Assembly: GCA_015258715.1 (NCBI GenBank)
Contig: JABZHR010000004.1
Location: 1-64,000 of the forward strand
Direction of reading: 5' to 3'
DNA: 64,000 nt
Origin: Atopobium sp.
GTDB lineage: Bacteria > Actinomycetota > Coriobacteriia > Coriobacteriales > Atopobiaceae
A model generated the notes under the pieces. That model was not told the origin of the DNA. It saw nothing but the letters and a program-made list of their open reading frames with translations, and made no database searches. The position numbers were made by a program, and so were the translations under genes. Below, in pieces: positions 25,527 through 34,713 of the stretch. Each line of letters begins with the position of its first letter. The stretch's first letter is position 1.

Positions 25527-26477
25527 TTAGCCTTCGACAGGCTGTCCAAGATAAGATGCAACAGAAGTTGCAGCAATGGCACCGTCTGCTGCTGCGGTAA
25601 TAATCTGACGCAGTGGCTTCTTGTTGAGGTCTCCTGCGGTAAAGAGGCCAGGAGTTTTAGTAGCCATACGCTCGTCAGCAAGGACATATCCCTGCTCATC
25701 AAGGTCTACAAGGTCTGTCAGAAGCTCAGTAGAAGGTACGCGACCTACCAAGACAAAGACACCAAAGCTGCCCTCATCAAAGGTTTCTGTGTGCTCTTCT
25801 CCCGTCTGGTTATTACGGAACGTAATAGAGGTAAGCAAATCATTACCATCAACTGCAGTAATGCTGGTCAGATAGCGAATCTCTGTCTTAGGATTCTCCT
25901 CAAACTGCTTAATTGCAGTTGCGTTAGCTCTGAGGTGATCCTTGCGGACAATAAGAGTTACTTTGTCAGCAAAACGAGCCAGGAACTGAGACTCCTCTAC
26001 AGCGGTGTTGCCGCCGCCGATAACAAATACCTGCTTACCGCGATAGAACATTCCATCGCAGGTAGCGCAATAAGAAACACCCTTGCCAGTGAATTTCTCT
26101 TCGTTGGTAAAGCCAGCATGACGAGGGTTAGCGCCGCCAGAAACAATGACAGCCTTTGCGTGATATGTTCCCTCAGAAGTCTCCAACACAAAGAGGTTAG
26201 TCTCTGGATCCTTAACAATAGAAAGGACATTGGCCATGACAATCTCTGCGCCCAGATCTGTAGCCTGCTTCTGAAGAGTATCGGTAATAGTGAAGCCATC
26301 AGTGTTTGGCATACCAGGGTAATTCTCAACCTCAGTAGTGGTGATGACCTGGCCACCTACCGCCTGTTTCTCTAAAACAACAGTATCGAGAAGAGCGCGC
26401 TTTGCATAAATTGCTGCTGAAAGTCCTGCAGGACCACCACCAACAATTATAAGGTCTTTAGTAATAACGTCTGCCAT
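25527..26477 (-). CDS. trxB: Thioredoxin-disulfide reductase
   Basis: TrxB passes electrons from NADPH through FAD to thioredoxin. The 316-residue protein has GGGPAGLSAAIYA for FAD near the start, the redox pair CATC in the middle, GGGNTAVEES for NADPH, and TAGDLNKKPLRQI near the C-terminus. The frame opens four codons earlier at a TTG, but ATG 26477 has GGAG six bases upstream. It would recycle the thioredoxin needed by MsrA. A 9-bp inverted repeat lies about 80 bp upstream. Confidence 0.95.
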   Translation of the reverse strand: MADVITKDLIIVGGGPAGLSAAIYAKRALLDTVVLEKQAVGGQVITTTEVENYPGMPNTDGFTITDTLQKQATDLGAEIVMANVLSIVKDPETNLFVLETSEGTYHAKAVIVSGGANPRHAGFTNEEKFTGKGVSYCATCDGMFYRGKQVFVIGGGNTAVEESQFLARFADKVTLIVRKDHLRANATAIKQFEENPKTEIRYLTSITAVDGNDLLTSITFRNNQTGEEHTETFDEGSFGVFVLVGRVPSTELLTDLVDLDEQGYVLADERMATKTPGLFTAGDLNKKPLRQIITAAADGAIAATSVASYLGQPVEG

Positions 26478-26555
26478 GATTGGCTCCAATCGTATAAATC
26501 GTAACTGGCTTTGTTATACCCTACTGATGACAATCATTATCAGTTATCTCTAAAA

Positions 26556-26577
26556 AATAGATTGCACACAATCTATT
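26556..26577. promoter_or_regulatory. Inverted repeat upstream of trxB
   Basis: AATAGATTG and CAATCTATT form a perfect 9-bp inverted repeat with a 4-nt spacer, between the permease terminator and trxB. It is operator-like, but no regulator is known. Confidence 0.45.
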
Positions 26578-26582
26578 CACAA

Positions 26583-26623
26583 ATAAAAAAGAAGCGCGTC
26601 AAGACCTCCATCTTGAACGCGCT
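26583..26623 (-). terminator. Terminator of the purine permease gene
   Basis: On the minus strand AGCGCGTTCAAG pairs with CTTGACGCGCT, followed by TTCTTTTTTATTT. Confidence 0.85.
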
Positions 26624-26639
26624 CCCCTAATACTAAAAA

Positions 26640-27956
26640 CTAGTTAGCAATGATGAAGTAAGCAACAAACGCAAGAGTTGCAACCCACATCAGAGGCTTA
26701 ACCTTCTTAACGTTACCAGTTACAAGAGCAACAACAACATAGAAGATGAAGCCAAAACCAATGCCGTCAGAGATTGAATAGGTCATTGGAATACCAGCGA
26801 TAACCATGAATGCTGGGAAGCCCTCAAGAAGATCGTTCCAATCAATCTCGGTGACCTCAGACATCATCAGGAAGCCAACAAGGACCAGTGCGCCACAAGT
26901 TGCTGCAGAGCTGACGATAGAAATGAGAGGTGCAATAAATGCTGCTGCAATAAAGAGCAGACCGGTGAAAATAGAAGAAAGACCAGTACGACCGCCGTCA
27001 GCAGCGCCGGATGCGGACTCGATGAATGTGGTAATGGAAGAAGCACCAAAGAAACCACCTGCAGCTGCAGCAGCAGAGTCAACAATAAGGATCTGCTTGA
27101 TGTCCTTGACGTTGCCGTCCTCAGTGAGGAAGTCTCCCTGCTTAGCAATAGCCATAGCAGAGCCCATGGTGTCAAAGAAGTCAGACATCATCAAAGAGAA
27201 TGCAAAGACGAGAAGAACTGGCGTTGTCAAAGCCTTAACAATACCCATAACACCAGCACTATCGGTCAAGAATGGTGCACCAAAAGTGGAGAAATCAAGA
27301 CCAGAAACAATGCCAGTAGGACTTGCGGTAACGCCAAGTGGAATACCAGCAAGTACGGCAAGGATAATGCCGATAAGCAGGGAGCCCTTAACACGAGCAG
27401 AGTAAAGAACAACTGTTGCAACAATGGAAATTACACCAACGATAAAGGTTGGAGAGAAAATATCGCCAAGAGCAACAAGGGTGGATTCATTAGCAACGAT
27501 AATTCCGCTGTTCTTGAGACCAATCATGGCAATAAAAAGACCTAGGCCAACAGAGATTGCGTGGCGTAGGTTTACAGGAATTGCATCCATAATTGCTTCA
27601 CGAAGGCCGCAGAGCACTAAAAGAAGAATAGCAATTCCTTCAATGAAGATAACTGCCATTGATGCGTGCCAATCTCCACCAGTAATTGGAGTAAGAGAGA
27701 AGGCTACAACAGCGTTTACACCCATACCAGATGCGCAAGCAAGTGGACGGTTAGAGAACAGACCCATCAAAATGGTCATGATGCCGCCACCAAGACAGGT
27801 AGCAGTAATAGCTGCCGAAATTGGAACTCCTGCAGCAGCGAGAAGAGCTGGGTTTACTGCAATGATGTATGCCATTGCGAGGAATGTTGTAATTCCAGCC
27901 CTAAATTCTTGAGCAGGATTACTGCCACGCTCAGCTACCTTAAAGAACTTCTCCAT
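26640..27956 (-). CDS. NCS2-family nucleobase (hypoxanthine/guanine/adenine) permease
   Basis: A membrane transporter of 438 residues from the chosen start, of the AzgA/PbuG branch of xanthine-uracil permeases. Near the N-terminus it shows AGITTFLAMAYIIAVNP and later ASGMGVNAV and SSITTFIESASGAADGGRTGL, the substrate-region signature of the branch. About 12 hydrophobic segments are visible. The frame extends to 27995, but ATG 27956 has GGAAG seven bases upstream and begins MEKFFKVAERG, as in the family. No purine riboswitch is seen upstream. It supplies substrate for apt. Confidence 0.92.
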   Translation of the reverse strand: MEKFFKVAERGSNPAQEFRAGITTFLAMAYIIAVNPALLAAAGVPISAAITATCLGGGIMTILMGLFSNRPLACASGMGVNAVVAFSLTPITGGDWHASMAVIFIEGIAILLLVLCGLREAIMDAIPVNLRHAISVGLGLFIAMIGLKNSGIIVANESTLVALGDIFSPTFIVGVISIVATVVLYSARVKGSLLIGIILAVLAGIPLGVTASPTGIVSGLDFSTFGAPFLTDSAGVMGIVKALTTPVLLVFAFSLMMSDFFDTMGSAMAIAKQGDFLTEDGNVKDIKQILIVDSAAAAAGGFFGASSITTFIESASGAADGGRTGLSSIFTGLLFIAAAFIAPLISIVSSAATCGALVLVGFLMMSEVTEIDWNDLLEGFPAFMVIAGIPMTYSISDGIGFGFIFYVVVALVTGNVKKVKPLMWVATLAFVAYFIIAN

Positions 27957-28026
27957 TAAGCTCTTCCTTCCTAAAGAGGCTTTTCCTTTATGCAAGCGCT
28001 GAAGCGCTTATCACCAAAATAAAAAA

Positions 28027-28476
28027 TTATTGAACGCCGCTTGAACCAAAACCGCCTGTACCGCGATCAGTCTGATCAAGCTCATCAACTTCAACAAGCT
28101 GTACAACAGGGACCTGTTGAATCACAAGCTGCGCAATACGCTCACCGCGCTCAATATGAATAGTTTCTTTGCTATCAAGGTTAATGGCACAAACCTTAAG
28201 CTCACCGCGATAATGAGCATCAATAAGGCCTGGAGTATTTGCCATAGAAAGGCCCTTTTTAAGGGCAAGACCGCTTCTAGGCTGAACAAATCCTGCGTAT
28301 CCATCAGGGATTGCAATAGCTAAACCAGTGGAAATAAGTTTGCGCTCAAAAGGAGCAAGATCAACATCTTCAGCACTTCTAAGATCTAATCCAGCGTCTC
28401 CTGTATAGGCGTACGAAGGTAGCTCAACAGTAGGATCAAGGCGTTTAATAGGTAGCTGGATGTCAAAATTGCTCAT
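28027..28476 (-). CDS. dut: dUTP diphosphatase
   Basis: Dut hydrolyses dUTP to dUMP and PPi, keeping uracil out of DNA and feeding dTMP synthesis. All five trimeric-dUTPase motifs are present in 149 residues: AGLDLRS, PRSGLALK, GLIDAHYRGE, ERIAQLVI and RGTGGFGSSG. ATG overlaps the nrdR stop (TAATG), so the two are translationally coupled. Both genes concern deoxynucleotide balance. Confidence 0.96.
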   Translation of the reverse strand: MSNFDIQLPIKRLDPTVELPSYAYTGDAGLDLRSAEDVDLAPFERKLISTGLAIAIPDGYAGFVQPRSGLALKKGLSMANTPGLIDAHYRGELKVCAINLDSKETIHIERGERIAQLVIQQVPVVQLVEVDELDQTDRGTGGFGSSGVQ

Positions 28477-28922
28477 TAATTCAGGCTCCTTAATTCTGCG
28501 CTAAATTCATCAACATCTTTGAAGTCTCTATAGACAGAAGCAAACCTAATGTATGCAACTTTATCGAGCATAACTAGGTTTTTAAGCACAATGCTTCCAA
28601 GATCTTCAGATTTAATCTCGTATTGACCCTTATCTCTAATCTGAGACTCAATACCATCAATAAAATGATCAAGAGAAGCAACAGAGATATCTCTCTTTAC
28701 TGTTGCAGCAACAAGACCTCTCATAAGCTTCTGTCTATCAAAAGGCTCCTTGTGACCGTCTTTCTTAACAACGGTGATAGGAATCTCTTCTAAGCGCTCA
28801 TAGGTTGTAAAACGAAACTTACAGGACATGCACTCGCGACGCCTTCTAATGGCATCGTTATTCTCAGATGAGCGAGAATCAATAACCTTTGACTCTTCGT
28901 GACCGCATTTTGGACAACGCAT
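28476..28922 (-). CDS. nrdR: Transcriptional repressor NrdR
   Basis: NrdR senses ATP/dATP and represses ribonucleotide reductase genes. The 148-residue protein starts with the zinc ribbon (MRCPKCGHEESKVIDSR, then CMSCKFRFTTYE), followed by the ATP-cone domain (VVKKDGHKEPFDRQKL and onward). The frame is open for 12 more codons upstream, but ATG 28922 has AAGGGGA and is the canonical start. No nrd gene is in the window, so targets are elsewhere. Confidence 0.96.
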   Translation of the reverse strand: MRCPKCGHEESKVIDSRSSENNDAIRRRRECMSCKFRFTTYERLEEIPITVVKKDGHKEPFDRQKLMRGLVAATVKRDISVASLDHFIDGIESQIRDKGQYEIKSEDLGSIVLKNLVMLDKVAYIRFASVYRDFKDVDEFSAELRSLN

Positions 28923-29019
28923 GGAATCCCCTTTTTTCGTATAAAAGGAAGATACCATTTTACGCAGGTATTGACTGCTATCAACACAGAATTCTGAGAG
29001 AAATTTACATAAATATTTA

Positions 29020-29466
29020 CTATTTAGATACAGAAGGAATCTCTAAGGTTTGTCCAGCTCTTAAAAGAGAAGAATCGAGATTATTTCTTTCTCTAATCCA
29101 ACTTACTTGCTGCTCTGTAGAGACGCCCTCAATTGGGTTGCTCTCTGCAATTGACCACAGCGTATCATTGCTCTGAACGGTAATTGTTTGTGAAGCGCTA
29201 TCCATTACAGATGTTGCAAATGAATTAAGAGCAGTTGTACGAAGAAAAGAAATCGCAAACATCAGAATAAATGATGCGGTAACAATAAGACCTGCAATAA
29301 AAGCCTCTTTGTTAGTCAGCGTCTTTACGTAAGAGACTTCCTCAAGCTGAGGTGCAACGGAACCCTTCTTTGCGCCGCCTTCAATAACCTTGAATGCAGG
29401 CTTATAAGAAGCAAGTGCTGAAGTGCCATTAACCTGATACATCTTTGACTGATACATACGCCTCAT
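29020..29466 (-). CDS. LysM-domain membrane protein divergent from lexA, candidate SOS division inhibitor
   Basis: A 148-residue protein with a basic cytoplasmic N-terminus (about 1-60), one membrane helix (FIAGLIVTASFILMFAISFL) and an external LysM-type peptidoglycan-binding domain (ITVQSNDTLWSIAESN to RAGQTLEIP). The longer frame upstream has no ribosome site; ATG 29466 has GGAAGG at 7 nt. Domain order and the divergent lexA position match YneA/DivS-type SOS cell-division suppressors. Four LexA-box-like sites lie between the genes, so DNA-damage induction is likely. The function is inferred from context. Confidence 0.8.
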   Translation of the reverse strand: MRRMYQSKMYQVNGTSALASYKPAFKVIEGGAKKGSVAPQLEEVSYVKTLTNKEAFIAGLIVTASFILMFAISFLRTTALNSFATSVMDSASQTITVQSNDTLWSIAESNPIEGVSTEQQVSWIRERNNLDSSLLRAGQTLEIPSVSK

Positions 29467-29535
29467 ATCATTTCCTTCCGTAATAGTTTTTACGGAACTA
29501 GTTATATCTAATACACCGGACAAAAAGTCATGTCC

Positions 29536-29623
29536 GAACGTTTGTACTAATAATATGTAGTACATTTGTTCGTGTCAAGAAAAAATAGAACATTCGTTTG
29601 ATTAATTTTTAGAACACGTGTAT
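29536..29623. promoter_or_regulatory. Cluster of four LexA-box-like sites
   Basis: Four GAAC-N4-GTTC-like elements lie in the lexA/LysM intergenic region: GAACGTTTGTAC (29536-29547), GTACATTTGTTC (29560-29571), GAACATTCGTTT (29588-29599) and GAACACGTGTAT (29612-29623). Centres are spaced 24, 28 and 24 bp. They match the Gram-positive SOS box, and a perfect copy is found at recA. Confidence 0.8.
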
Positions 29624-29651
29624 TATTACTAAAAAGAAAAAGGAGGCTCAT

Positions 29652-30305
29652 ATGCCAAAGGGCAAACTCAGCAAGCGTCAGGCAGCAATTTATGAATACA
29701 TCTGTTCATACACAGATCAACACGGCTATCCCCCTTCAGTAAGAGAGATTGGTGCTGCTGTTAATCTTGCGTCTCCTTCAACTGTCCATATGCATCTAAA
29801 GGTCCTGGAGCAGTTTGGCCTTATTGATAGAGACCCAAAGAAGCCTCGTACTATGAAGATTGTTCCCCAGGCTTCAAACACTTCTGACGCAGCAAAGCTT
29901 GCTCCCGTTACTCAAGACGTAGCTAATAATGTCATTAGTCTTCCTCTTGTAGGACGTGTTGCTGCAGGCACACCTATTCTTGCTGAGCAAAACGTTGAGG
30001 AATCTCTATCTCTTCCAACAAGCATTGTTGGAGATTCAAGCTCTTTCATTCTTCGCGTACGTGGAGAATCAATGATTAACGCTGGTATTTTTGATGGCGA
30101 TTATATTGTTGTAAAAGAGCAGCAAGATGCCCATGACGGAGAAATCGTTGTTGCTCTCATTGATGACTCTGCAACTGTTAAGACATTCTATAGAGAAAAT
30201 GATCGTATTCGTCTTCAGCCAGAAAACGATTTTATGGAGCCAATCTACGTACAGAATCCTGTTATTTTAGGTAGGGTTACTGCACTTATTAGATCAATTT
30301 CATAG
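29652..30305 (+). CDS. lexA: LexA repressor
   Basis: LexA represses SOS genes and cleaves itself when RecA is activated. The 217-residue protein has the N-terminal winged helix (QAAIYEYI, GYPPSVREIGAAVNL, STVHMHLKVL), the Ala-Gly cleavage bond in GRVAAGTPI, and the catalytic Ser in RGESM plus Lys in ATVKTFY. A strong AGGAGG precedes ATG. It is autoregulated through the boxes upstream. A membrane-protein gene follows by 7 bp. Confidence 0.96.
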   Translation: MPKGKLSKRQAAIYEYICSYTDQHGYPPSVREIGAAVNLASPSTVHMHLKVLEQFGLIDRDPKKPRTMKIVPQASNTSDAAKLAPVTQDVANNVISLPLVGRVAAGTPILAEQNVEESLSLPTSIVGDSSSFILRVRGESMINAGIFDGDYIVVKEQQDAHDGEIVVALIDDSATVKTFYRENDRIRLQPENDFMEPIYVQNPVILGRVTALIRSIS

Positions 30306-30312
30306 TCATACT

Positions 30313-31077
30313 ATGGGTGTGGAATTAGAACAATCCAAAGGTAGAGTAACTTTCTTTGATACTATTCGAGGAATCTCAGTAGTATCAATGATACTGTTTC
30401 ACTTTACCTATGATTTGTTTTTTATCTCTCATATTAAGCTTACGTGGTTTACTCCTTTAGTCATGCAAATTTGGGTGCCTTCAATTTCGTATCCTTTCAT
30501 TTTTATTGCTGGCTGCATGTGTGCTTTTTCAAAAAATTCTTTTAAGCGAGCAGGAGTTTACGGTCTTGTTGCTCTTGCAATATTCGCAGCTACCACCTTT
30601 GCGAATATTGATACTCCTATTAACTTTGGAATCTTCTTCTGTATGGCTTCATGCACCTTTGTAGAAGCCCTTATTTCACGTTTCGCTATTCCGCCCAAAG
30701 GGTATGCAGCGGCAATTCTTTTTCTTTTGTTATTTGTTATCTGTATTCCAATTTCTGCTGGTCACATCGGTGTAGGTAACACGATTTTCTCGTTACCAAA
30801 AGAGTTGTATCAAACACCGTATTTAGCCTGGGCGGGATTTCCTTCTCCATCTTTTTCATCTGGAGATTACTATCCATTGCTCCCCTATTTGTTCTTGTAT
30901 CTAAGTGGAGCAGCATTTAATAGACAGTTCAAGGCAGAAGGCTATCCTAACTGGATGAAAACATTTTCCCTTCCCCTTATAACAGAGATGGGAAAACATT
31001 CACTTATCGTTTATATTTTGCACCAACCAATTTTGCTGCTCATTGCCTTATTCGTCAGTCAGAATATCGTCCTCTGA
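30313..31077 (+). CDS. Heparan-alpha-glucosaminide acetyltransferase-domain membrane protein (DUF1624-like)
   Basis: A 254-residue integral membrane protein with about seven hydrophobic helices. It opens with FFDTIRGISVVSMILFHFTYD, the signature of the DUF1624/HGSNAT-like acyltransferase group, and ends GKHSLIVYILHQPILL, also typical. It probably moves an acyl group onto a cell-surface sugar or lipid; this is a family-level inference. It begins 7 bp after lexA with no clear ribosome site, so it may be coupled to lexA. Its last 30 bases overlap the convergent hflX. Confidence 0.8.
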   Translation: MGVELEQSKGRVTFFDTIRGISVVSMILFHFTYDLFFISHIKLTWFTPLVMQIWVPSISYPFIFIAGCMCAFSKNSFKRAGVYGLVALAIFAATTFANIDTPINFGIFFCMASCTFVEALISRFAIPPKGYAAAILFLLLFVICIPISAGHIGVGNTIFSLPKELYQTPYLAWAGFPSPSFSSGDYYPLLPYLFLYLSGAAFNRQFKAEGYPNWMKTFSLPLITEMGKHSLIVYILHQPILLLIALFVSQNIVL

Positions 31078-32361
31078 CACCACATAAGGCTCTAAAAGTG
31101 CCTGCATATAGGTGTCGGCCTTAACTGAAAGTAAAAGGCCTTCAGCAACGTATTGCTCGTGCAAAAGCTGGCATCTCTCGTGAACAGACTTAACAAGAGC
31201 ACCTTTATTGAACGGAATAAGTGCACTAATCACTTTGTCGCCAGCGCTAGCTATTTCTTGAATCTTGTGGAGAAGACCGTTAATGCCCGTGCCTTCCTGT
31301 GCAGAAATAAATACAGCGTCTGGGTAGAGCGCTTTTAGCATTTGAAGTTCTTGCTCAGAAAGTAAATCAACCTTGTTAAGGACAAGAATTTGATCGCTTT
31401 TATCGGCCTCAATATCTTTCAAAATACTACGAACAACTGCAATTTCTTTAGAAAGATTCTTGTCAGTTGCATCAGCTACCAGCAGCAGAAGATCAGCTTC
31501 TTGAGCTTCAACCAGCGTAGATTTAAACGACTCAATCAGATTTGTAGGAAGCTTTTGAATAAATCCAACAGTATCGGTCAGAACAATCTTTCTTCCTTCA
31601 TCAAGAGAAAGTGCTCTGGTAGTTGGATCAAGAGTTGCAAAGAGCTCATCTTTTGCATATACATCTGCGCCTGTGAGTTGATTCAGGAGTGTTGACTTAC
31701 CGGCATTGGTATAGCCAACCAGAGAGACACTGAACGTTCCAGAATTCCATCTGGACTTAGACTGAACTTCTCGCCTTTGACCAAGCTGTTTGAGCTCATT
31801 TTTAAGAGTTGAAATACGCTTTCTAATAAGACGACGGTCAACCTCAAGCTGGCTCTCACCCTGACCAAAACGGCTACCAATACCACCGCGAGTTTGCTCG
31901 CCCACCAGGTGACTCCACATACCACGAAGCCTTGGAAGTACGTACTGAAGCTGTGCGAGCTGTACCTGAAGGCGACCCTCTTTGGTACGCGCGTGAATAC
32001 CAAAAATATCAAGAATCAGCGCTGTGCGGTCAATGACTTTAACAGGCTCTCCAAGCAATTTTTCTAGATTTGATTGCTGAGACGGCGTAAGCTCATCATC
32101 AAAGATGACCACGTCAGTATTGGTGTTTCTAACCAGAGAAACAAGCTCTTCCGTCTTACCTTTGCCAATAAACGTTTTTGGAATGGGTGAGTCAAGTTTC
32201 TGCGTTAAACGCATGAAGACTTCAGCGCCATCGGTTTGTGTGAGGCGCTCAAGCTCGTCCATTGATTCTTCAAGCGACCAATCGCTTTTACCGCAATCAA
32301 CGCCTACAAGAATTGCTCGTTCAACTTTAGGAGCGGTAGAAAATGGAACAAAACGACCCAT
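31048..32361 (-). CDS. hflX: GTPase HflX
   Basis: HflX is a ribosome-associated GTPase that splits stalled 70S ribosomes in stress. The 437-residue protein has the N-terminal HflX domain (TFIGKGKTEEL, DDELTPSQQSNLEKLL), the glycine-rich RGGIGSRFGQGESQLEVDRR, then the G domain with GYTNAGKSTLLNQL, DTVGFIQKLP and NKVD. GGGGAG precedes the ATG. It is convergent with, and overlaps, the DUF1624 gene. The miaA gene upstream on the same strand is a common partner of hflX in other bacteria. Confidence 0.95.
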   Translation of the reverse strand: MGRFVPFSTAPKVERAILVGVDCGKSDWSLEESMDELERLTQTDGAEVFMRLTQKLDSPIPKTFIGKGKTEELVSLVRNTNTDVVIFDDELTPSQQSNLEKLLGEPVKVIDRTALILDIFGIHARTKEGRLQVQLAQLQYVLPRLRGMWSHLVGEQTRGGIGSRFGQGESQLEVDRRLIRKRISTLKNELKQLGQRREVQSKSRWNSGTFSVSLVGYTNAGKSTLLNQLTGADVYAKDELFATLDPTTRALSLDEGRKIVLTDTVGFIQKLPTNLIESFKSTLVEAQEADLLLLVADATDKNLSKEIAVVRSILKDIEADKSDQILVLNKVDLLSEQELQMLKALYPDAVFISAQEGTGINGLLHKIQEIASAGDKVISALIPFNKGALVKSVHERCQLLHEQYVAEGLLLSVKADTYMQALLEPYVVSEDDILTDE

Positions 32362-32408
32362 AAACTCCCCATCTAAGACAAGGTAAATACGTTAGTTTTT
32401 GATATGTC

Positions 32409-33347
32409 CTACTGGCATTGTACGTCAGAATGCTGAGAAAGAATTAGCTCGAGGGCTTCCTCAGGCGAAAGCTGGTCCATATCAAGCCACCTGACTCGGC
32501 CATCTCGTTTAAGCCAAGAAATCTGCCGCTTAGCATACTGCCTGGTGTGCTGCTTAATAAGCTCACATGTTTGCTCCAGCGATTGCTCGCCAGCAAAATA
32601 CGCAAAGAACTCTTTGTAGCCAATAGCCTGACCAGCTGTACAATTCTCAAAAAGTCCCGACTCAATAAGCGACTGAACTTCTTCAACAAGCCCCTGCTCA
32701 AACATAAGATCTACTCGCTGGTTAATTCGCTCATACAGACGCTGGCGATCCATCGTAAGACCCCATATCTGGGCATCAAAGTACGGCGTATGAGCCTTTA
32801 AGCCCTCATGATGAGTTGCATACGACTTGCCTTCTTCCAAGAGCTCTAAAGCCCTTACAACGCGTCGCACGTTATTTGGATGGATAAGTTCTGCACTTGC
32901 TGCATCTTTAGTGGCGAGAAACTCGTGTAAGCCCTCAGGCCCTAGCTCTTCTGCAAGCTTTTCATAACGGCTTCGTACAGGAGACTCGATTGAGCCTGAA
33001 GGAAACTCCATCTGGTCAATAATCGAATCAAGATAGAGACCTGTGCCACCACAAAAGACAGGCGTTTTACCTGCATCTAGGAGCATATGAGCTTCTGCGC
33101 GTGCCGCAGTCTGGAACATCTGGACAGAATATTCTTCTGAAATGTTGGCACAATCTACCATGAGAAGAGGAACTTCTCGCTCCTCAACAGGAGTTTTAGC
33201 AGTGCCAATATCCATGCCACGGTAGACCTGCATTGCATCAACAGAAATGACAGAAGTCTCAAGCTTCTTGGCTACCAGCTCAGACAAGGAGCTTTTGCCC
33301 GAAGCCGTGGGACCTACAATACAGATTACCGAGTCATGAGAGCTCAT
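32409..33347 (-). CDS. miaA: tRNA dimethylallyltransferase
   Basis: MiaA adds a dimethylallyl group to N6 of A37 in tRNAs reading UNN codons. The 312-residue protein has the P-loop GPTASGKSSLSE, the DAMQVYRGMDIGTAK segment with the catalytic Asp, GGTGLYLDSI, and the C-terminal tRNA-binding RQYAKRQISWLKRD. The start ATG overlaps the miaB stop (ATGA), so the two steps making ms2i6A are translationally coupled. Confidence 0.96.
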   Translation of the reverse strand: MSSHDSVICIVGPTASGKSSLSELVAKKLETSVISVDAMQVYRGMDIGTAKTPVEEREVPLLMVDCANISEEYSVQMFQTAARAEAHMLLDAGKTPVFCGGTGLYLDSIIDQMEFPSGSIESPVRSRYEKLAEELGPEGLHEFLATKDAASAELIHPNNVRRVVRALELLEEGKSYATHHEGLKAHTPYFDAQIWGLTMDRQRLYERINQRVDLMFEQGLVEEVQSLIESGLFENCTAGQAIGYKEFFAYFAGEQSLEQTCELIKQHTRQYAKRQISWLKRDGRVRWLDMDQLSPEEALELILSQHSDVQCQ

Positions 33348-34711
33348 CGTGGATCAGACTCCATGGTTCCGCGCAAATACCAGGTACGAGCCTCATCAAT
33401 ATGAACATCAACAATTTTGCCGATAAGATCTTCTGGCGTGTAATCTTCTGGCAGATTGAAGTGAACTGTTTGGTTCTTCTCGCTATGTCCAACCATGACA
33501 GTATCGTCACGCTTGGAAGTGCCTTCAACAAGAACTGCCTGAGTAGTATTCAAATCTACCTGGTTAGCGTCATGTGCCTGCTGAGCCACAAGCTCGGCAA
33601 GTCTGTCAAAGCGCTCCTGAATGACCTCGTGAGGCGTGTTGTCCTCGTACTTTGCCGCAGGAGTTCCTGGACGCTTAGAGTAAATAAAGGTGTACGCAGA
33701 AGAGTAACCAGCCTCTTTGACCAAAGAAAGCGTATCTTCAAAGTCTTCCTCGGTCTCTCCTGGGAAGCCCACAATAATGTCAGTTGAAAGCGCCAAACCT
33801 GGAATGGCCGCACGAAGGCGAGAAACCACGTCTAAGTACTCTTCTCGTGTATAGCTGCGGTTCATCTTCTTGAGAATGCGTGTAGATCCGCTTTGAACCG
33901 CAAGATGAAGGTGAGGCATGACAGCTGGAGTTTCTTTCATAGCTGCAATAGTCTCATCAGTAAGATCTTTTGGATTTGACGAGGTAAAACGAATGCGCTC
34001 AACACCTGTCTGACCAACCGCACGTAAAAGCTCCGCAAAACGAGGCTTACCGTAAAGGTCGCGACCATACGAGTTAACGTTTTGTCCAAGCAGAGTAATC
34101 TCGCGAACACCATCTGCAACAAGACGCTCGCACTCACCAATAACAGCCTCAAAGGTACGACTGCGCTCTCGACCGCGAACGTAAGGAACAATGCAATAGG
34201 TGCAGAAATTGTTGCAGCCAGTCATGATAGGCACCCAAGCGTGATACTGCTGAGCGCGGTTACTTGGCAGGTCTGTGGAGAAGCCCTTGCCTTCCTCAGA
34301 GGTGTCTACGGCTACGCGGTCATTCTCGCCCCTAAATGCGCTGGTGAGAAGCGCCGGCAGGCTTGCGAGCGCGCTGGTACCAAACACAACATCAACGGCT
34401 GGAACCTTTTCACGGAGCTTCTCGCCATCACGTTGTGCAATGCAGCCGCCAATAGCAACAACACGCTTTCCAGATGGAGGCGTTGGAGCGCTGACCATCG
34501 CAGAAGCCTGACCATAAAGACGCTGATCAGCGTTCTCGCGAACGCTACAGGTCATGAAGATGACAATATCCGCGTCATCGGTATCTGAAACCTCATTGCA
34601 GCCACAAGCCTCAAGCAGACCAGAGACACGCTCTGTATCGTGCAAGTTCATTTGGCAGCCAAAAGTTTTGATGTGATATGTTTTTCCTACGAGCTCGGAA
34701 TTTTCAATCAT
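33344..34711 (-). CDS. miaB: tRNA-2-methylthio-N6-dimethylallyladenosine synthase
   Basis: MiaB is a radical-SAM methylthiotransferase acting on i6A37 made by MiaA. The 455-residue protein shows the N-terminal auxiliary-cluster cysteines (TFGCQMN, MTCSVRENA, GGCIAQRDG), the radical-SAM CNNFCTYCIVPYVRGRERSR and a C-terminal TRAM domain. GAGG lies 10 nt before ATG. It overlaps miaA by 4 bp. The spoVS, GHKL and rny genes lie immediately upstream on the same strand. Confidence 0.96.
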   Translation of the reverse strand: MIENSELVGKTYHIKTFGCQMNLHDTERVSGLLEACGCNEVSDTDDADIVIFMTCSVRENADQRLYGQASAMVSAPTPPSGKRVVAIGGCIAQRDGEKLREKVPAVDVVFGTSALASLPALLTSAFRGENDRVAVDTSEEGKGFSTDLPSNRAQQYHAWVPIMTGCNNFCTYCIVPYVRGRERSRTFEAVIGECERLVADGVREITLLGQNVNSYGRDLYGKPRFAELLRAVGQTGVERIRFTSSNPKDLTDETIAAMKETPAVMPHLHLAVQSGSTRILKKMNRSYTREEYLDVVSRLRAAIPGLALSTDIIVGFPGETEEDFEDTLSLVKEAGYSSAYTFIYSKRPGTPAAKYEDNTPHEVIQERFDRLAELVAQQAHDANQVDLNTTQAVLVEGTSKRDDTVMVGHSEKNQTVHFNLPEDYTPEDLIGKIVDVHIDEARTWYLRGTMESDPR

Positions 34712-34713
34712 GC

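Noticed and set aside
27957..28026. Purine riboswitch before the nucleobase permease
   Set aside because: The 70-bp gap is too short and lacks the three-way-junction core sequences.
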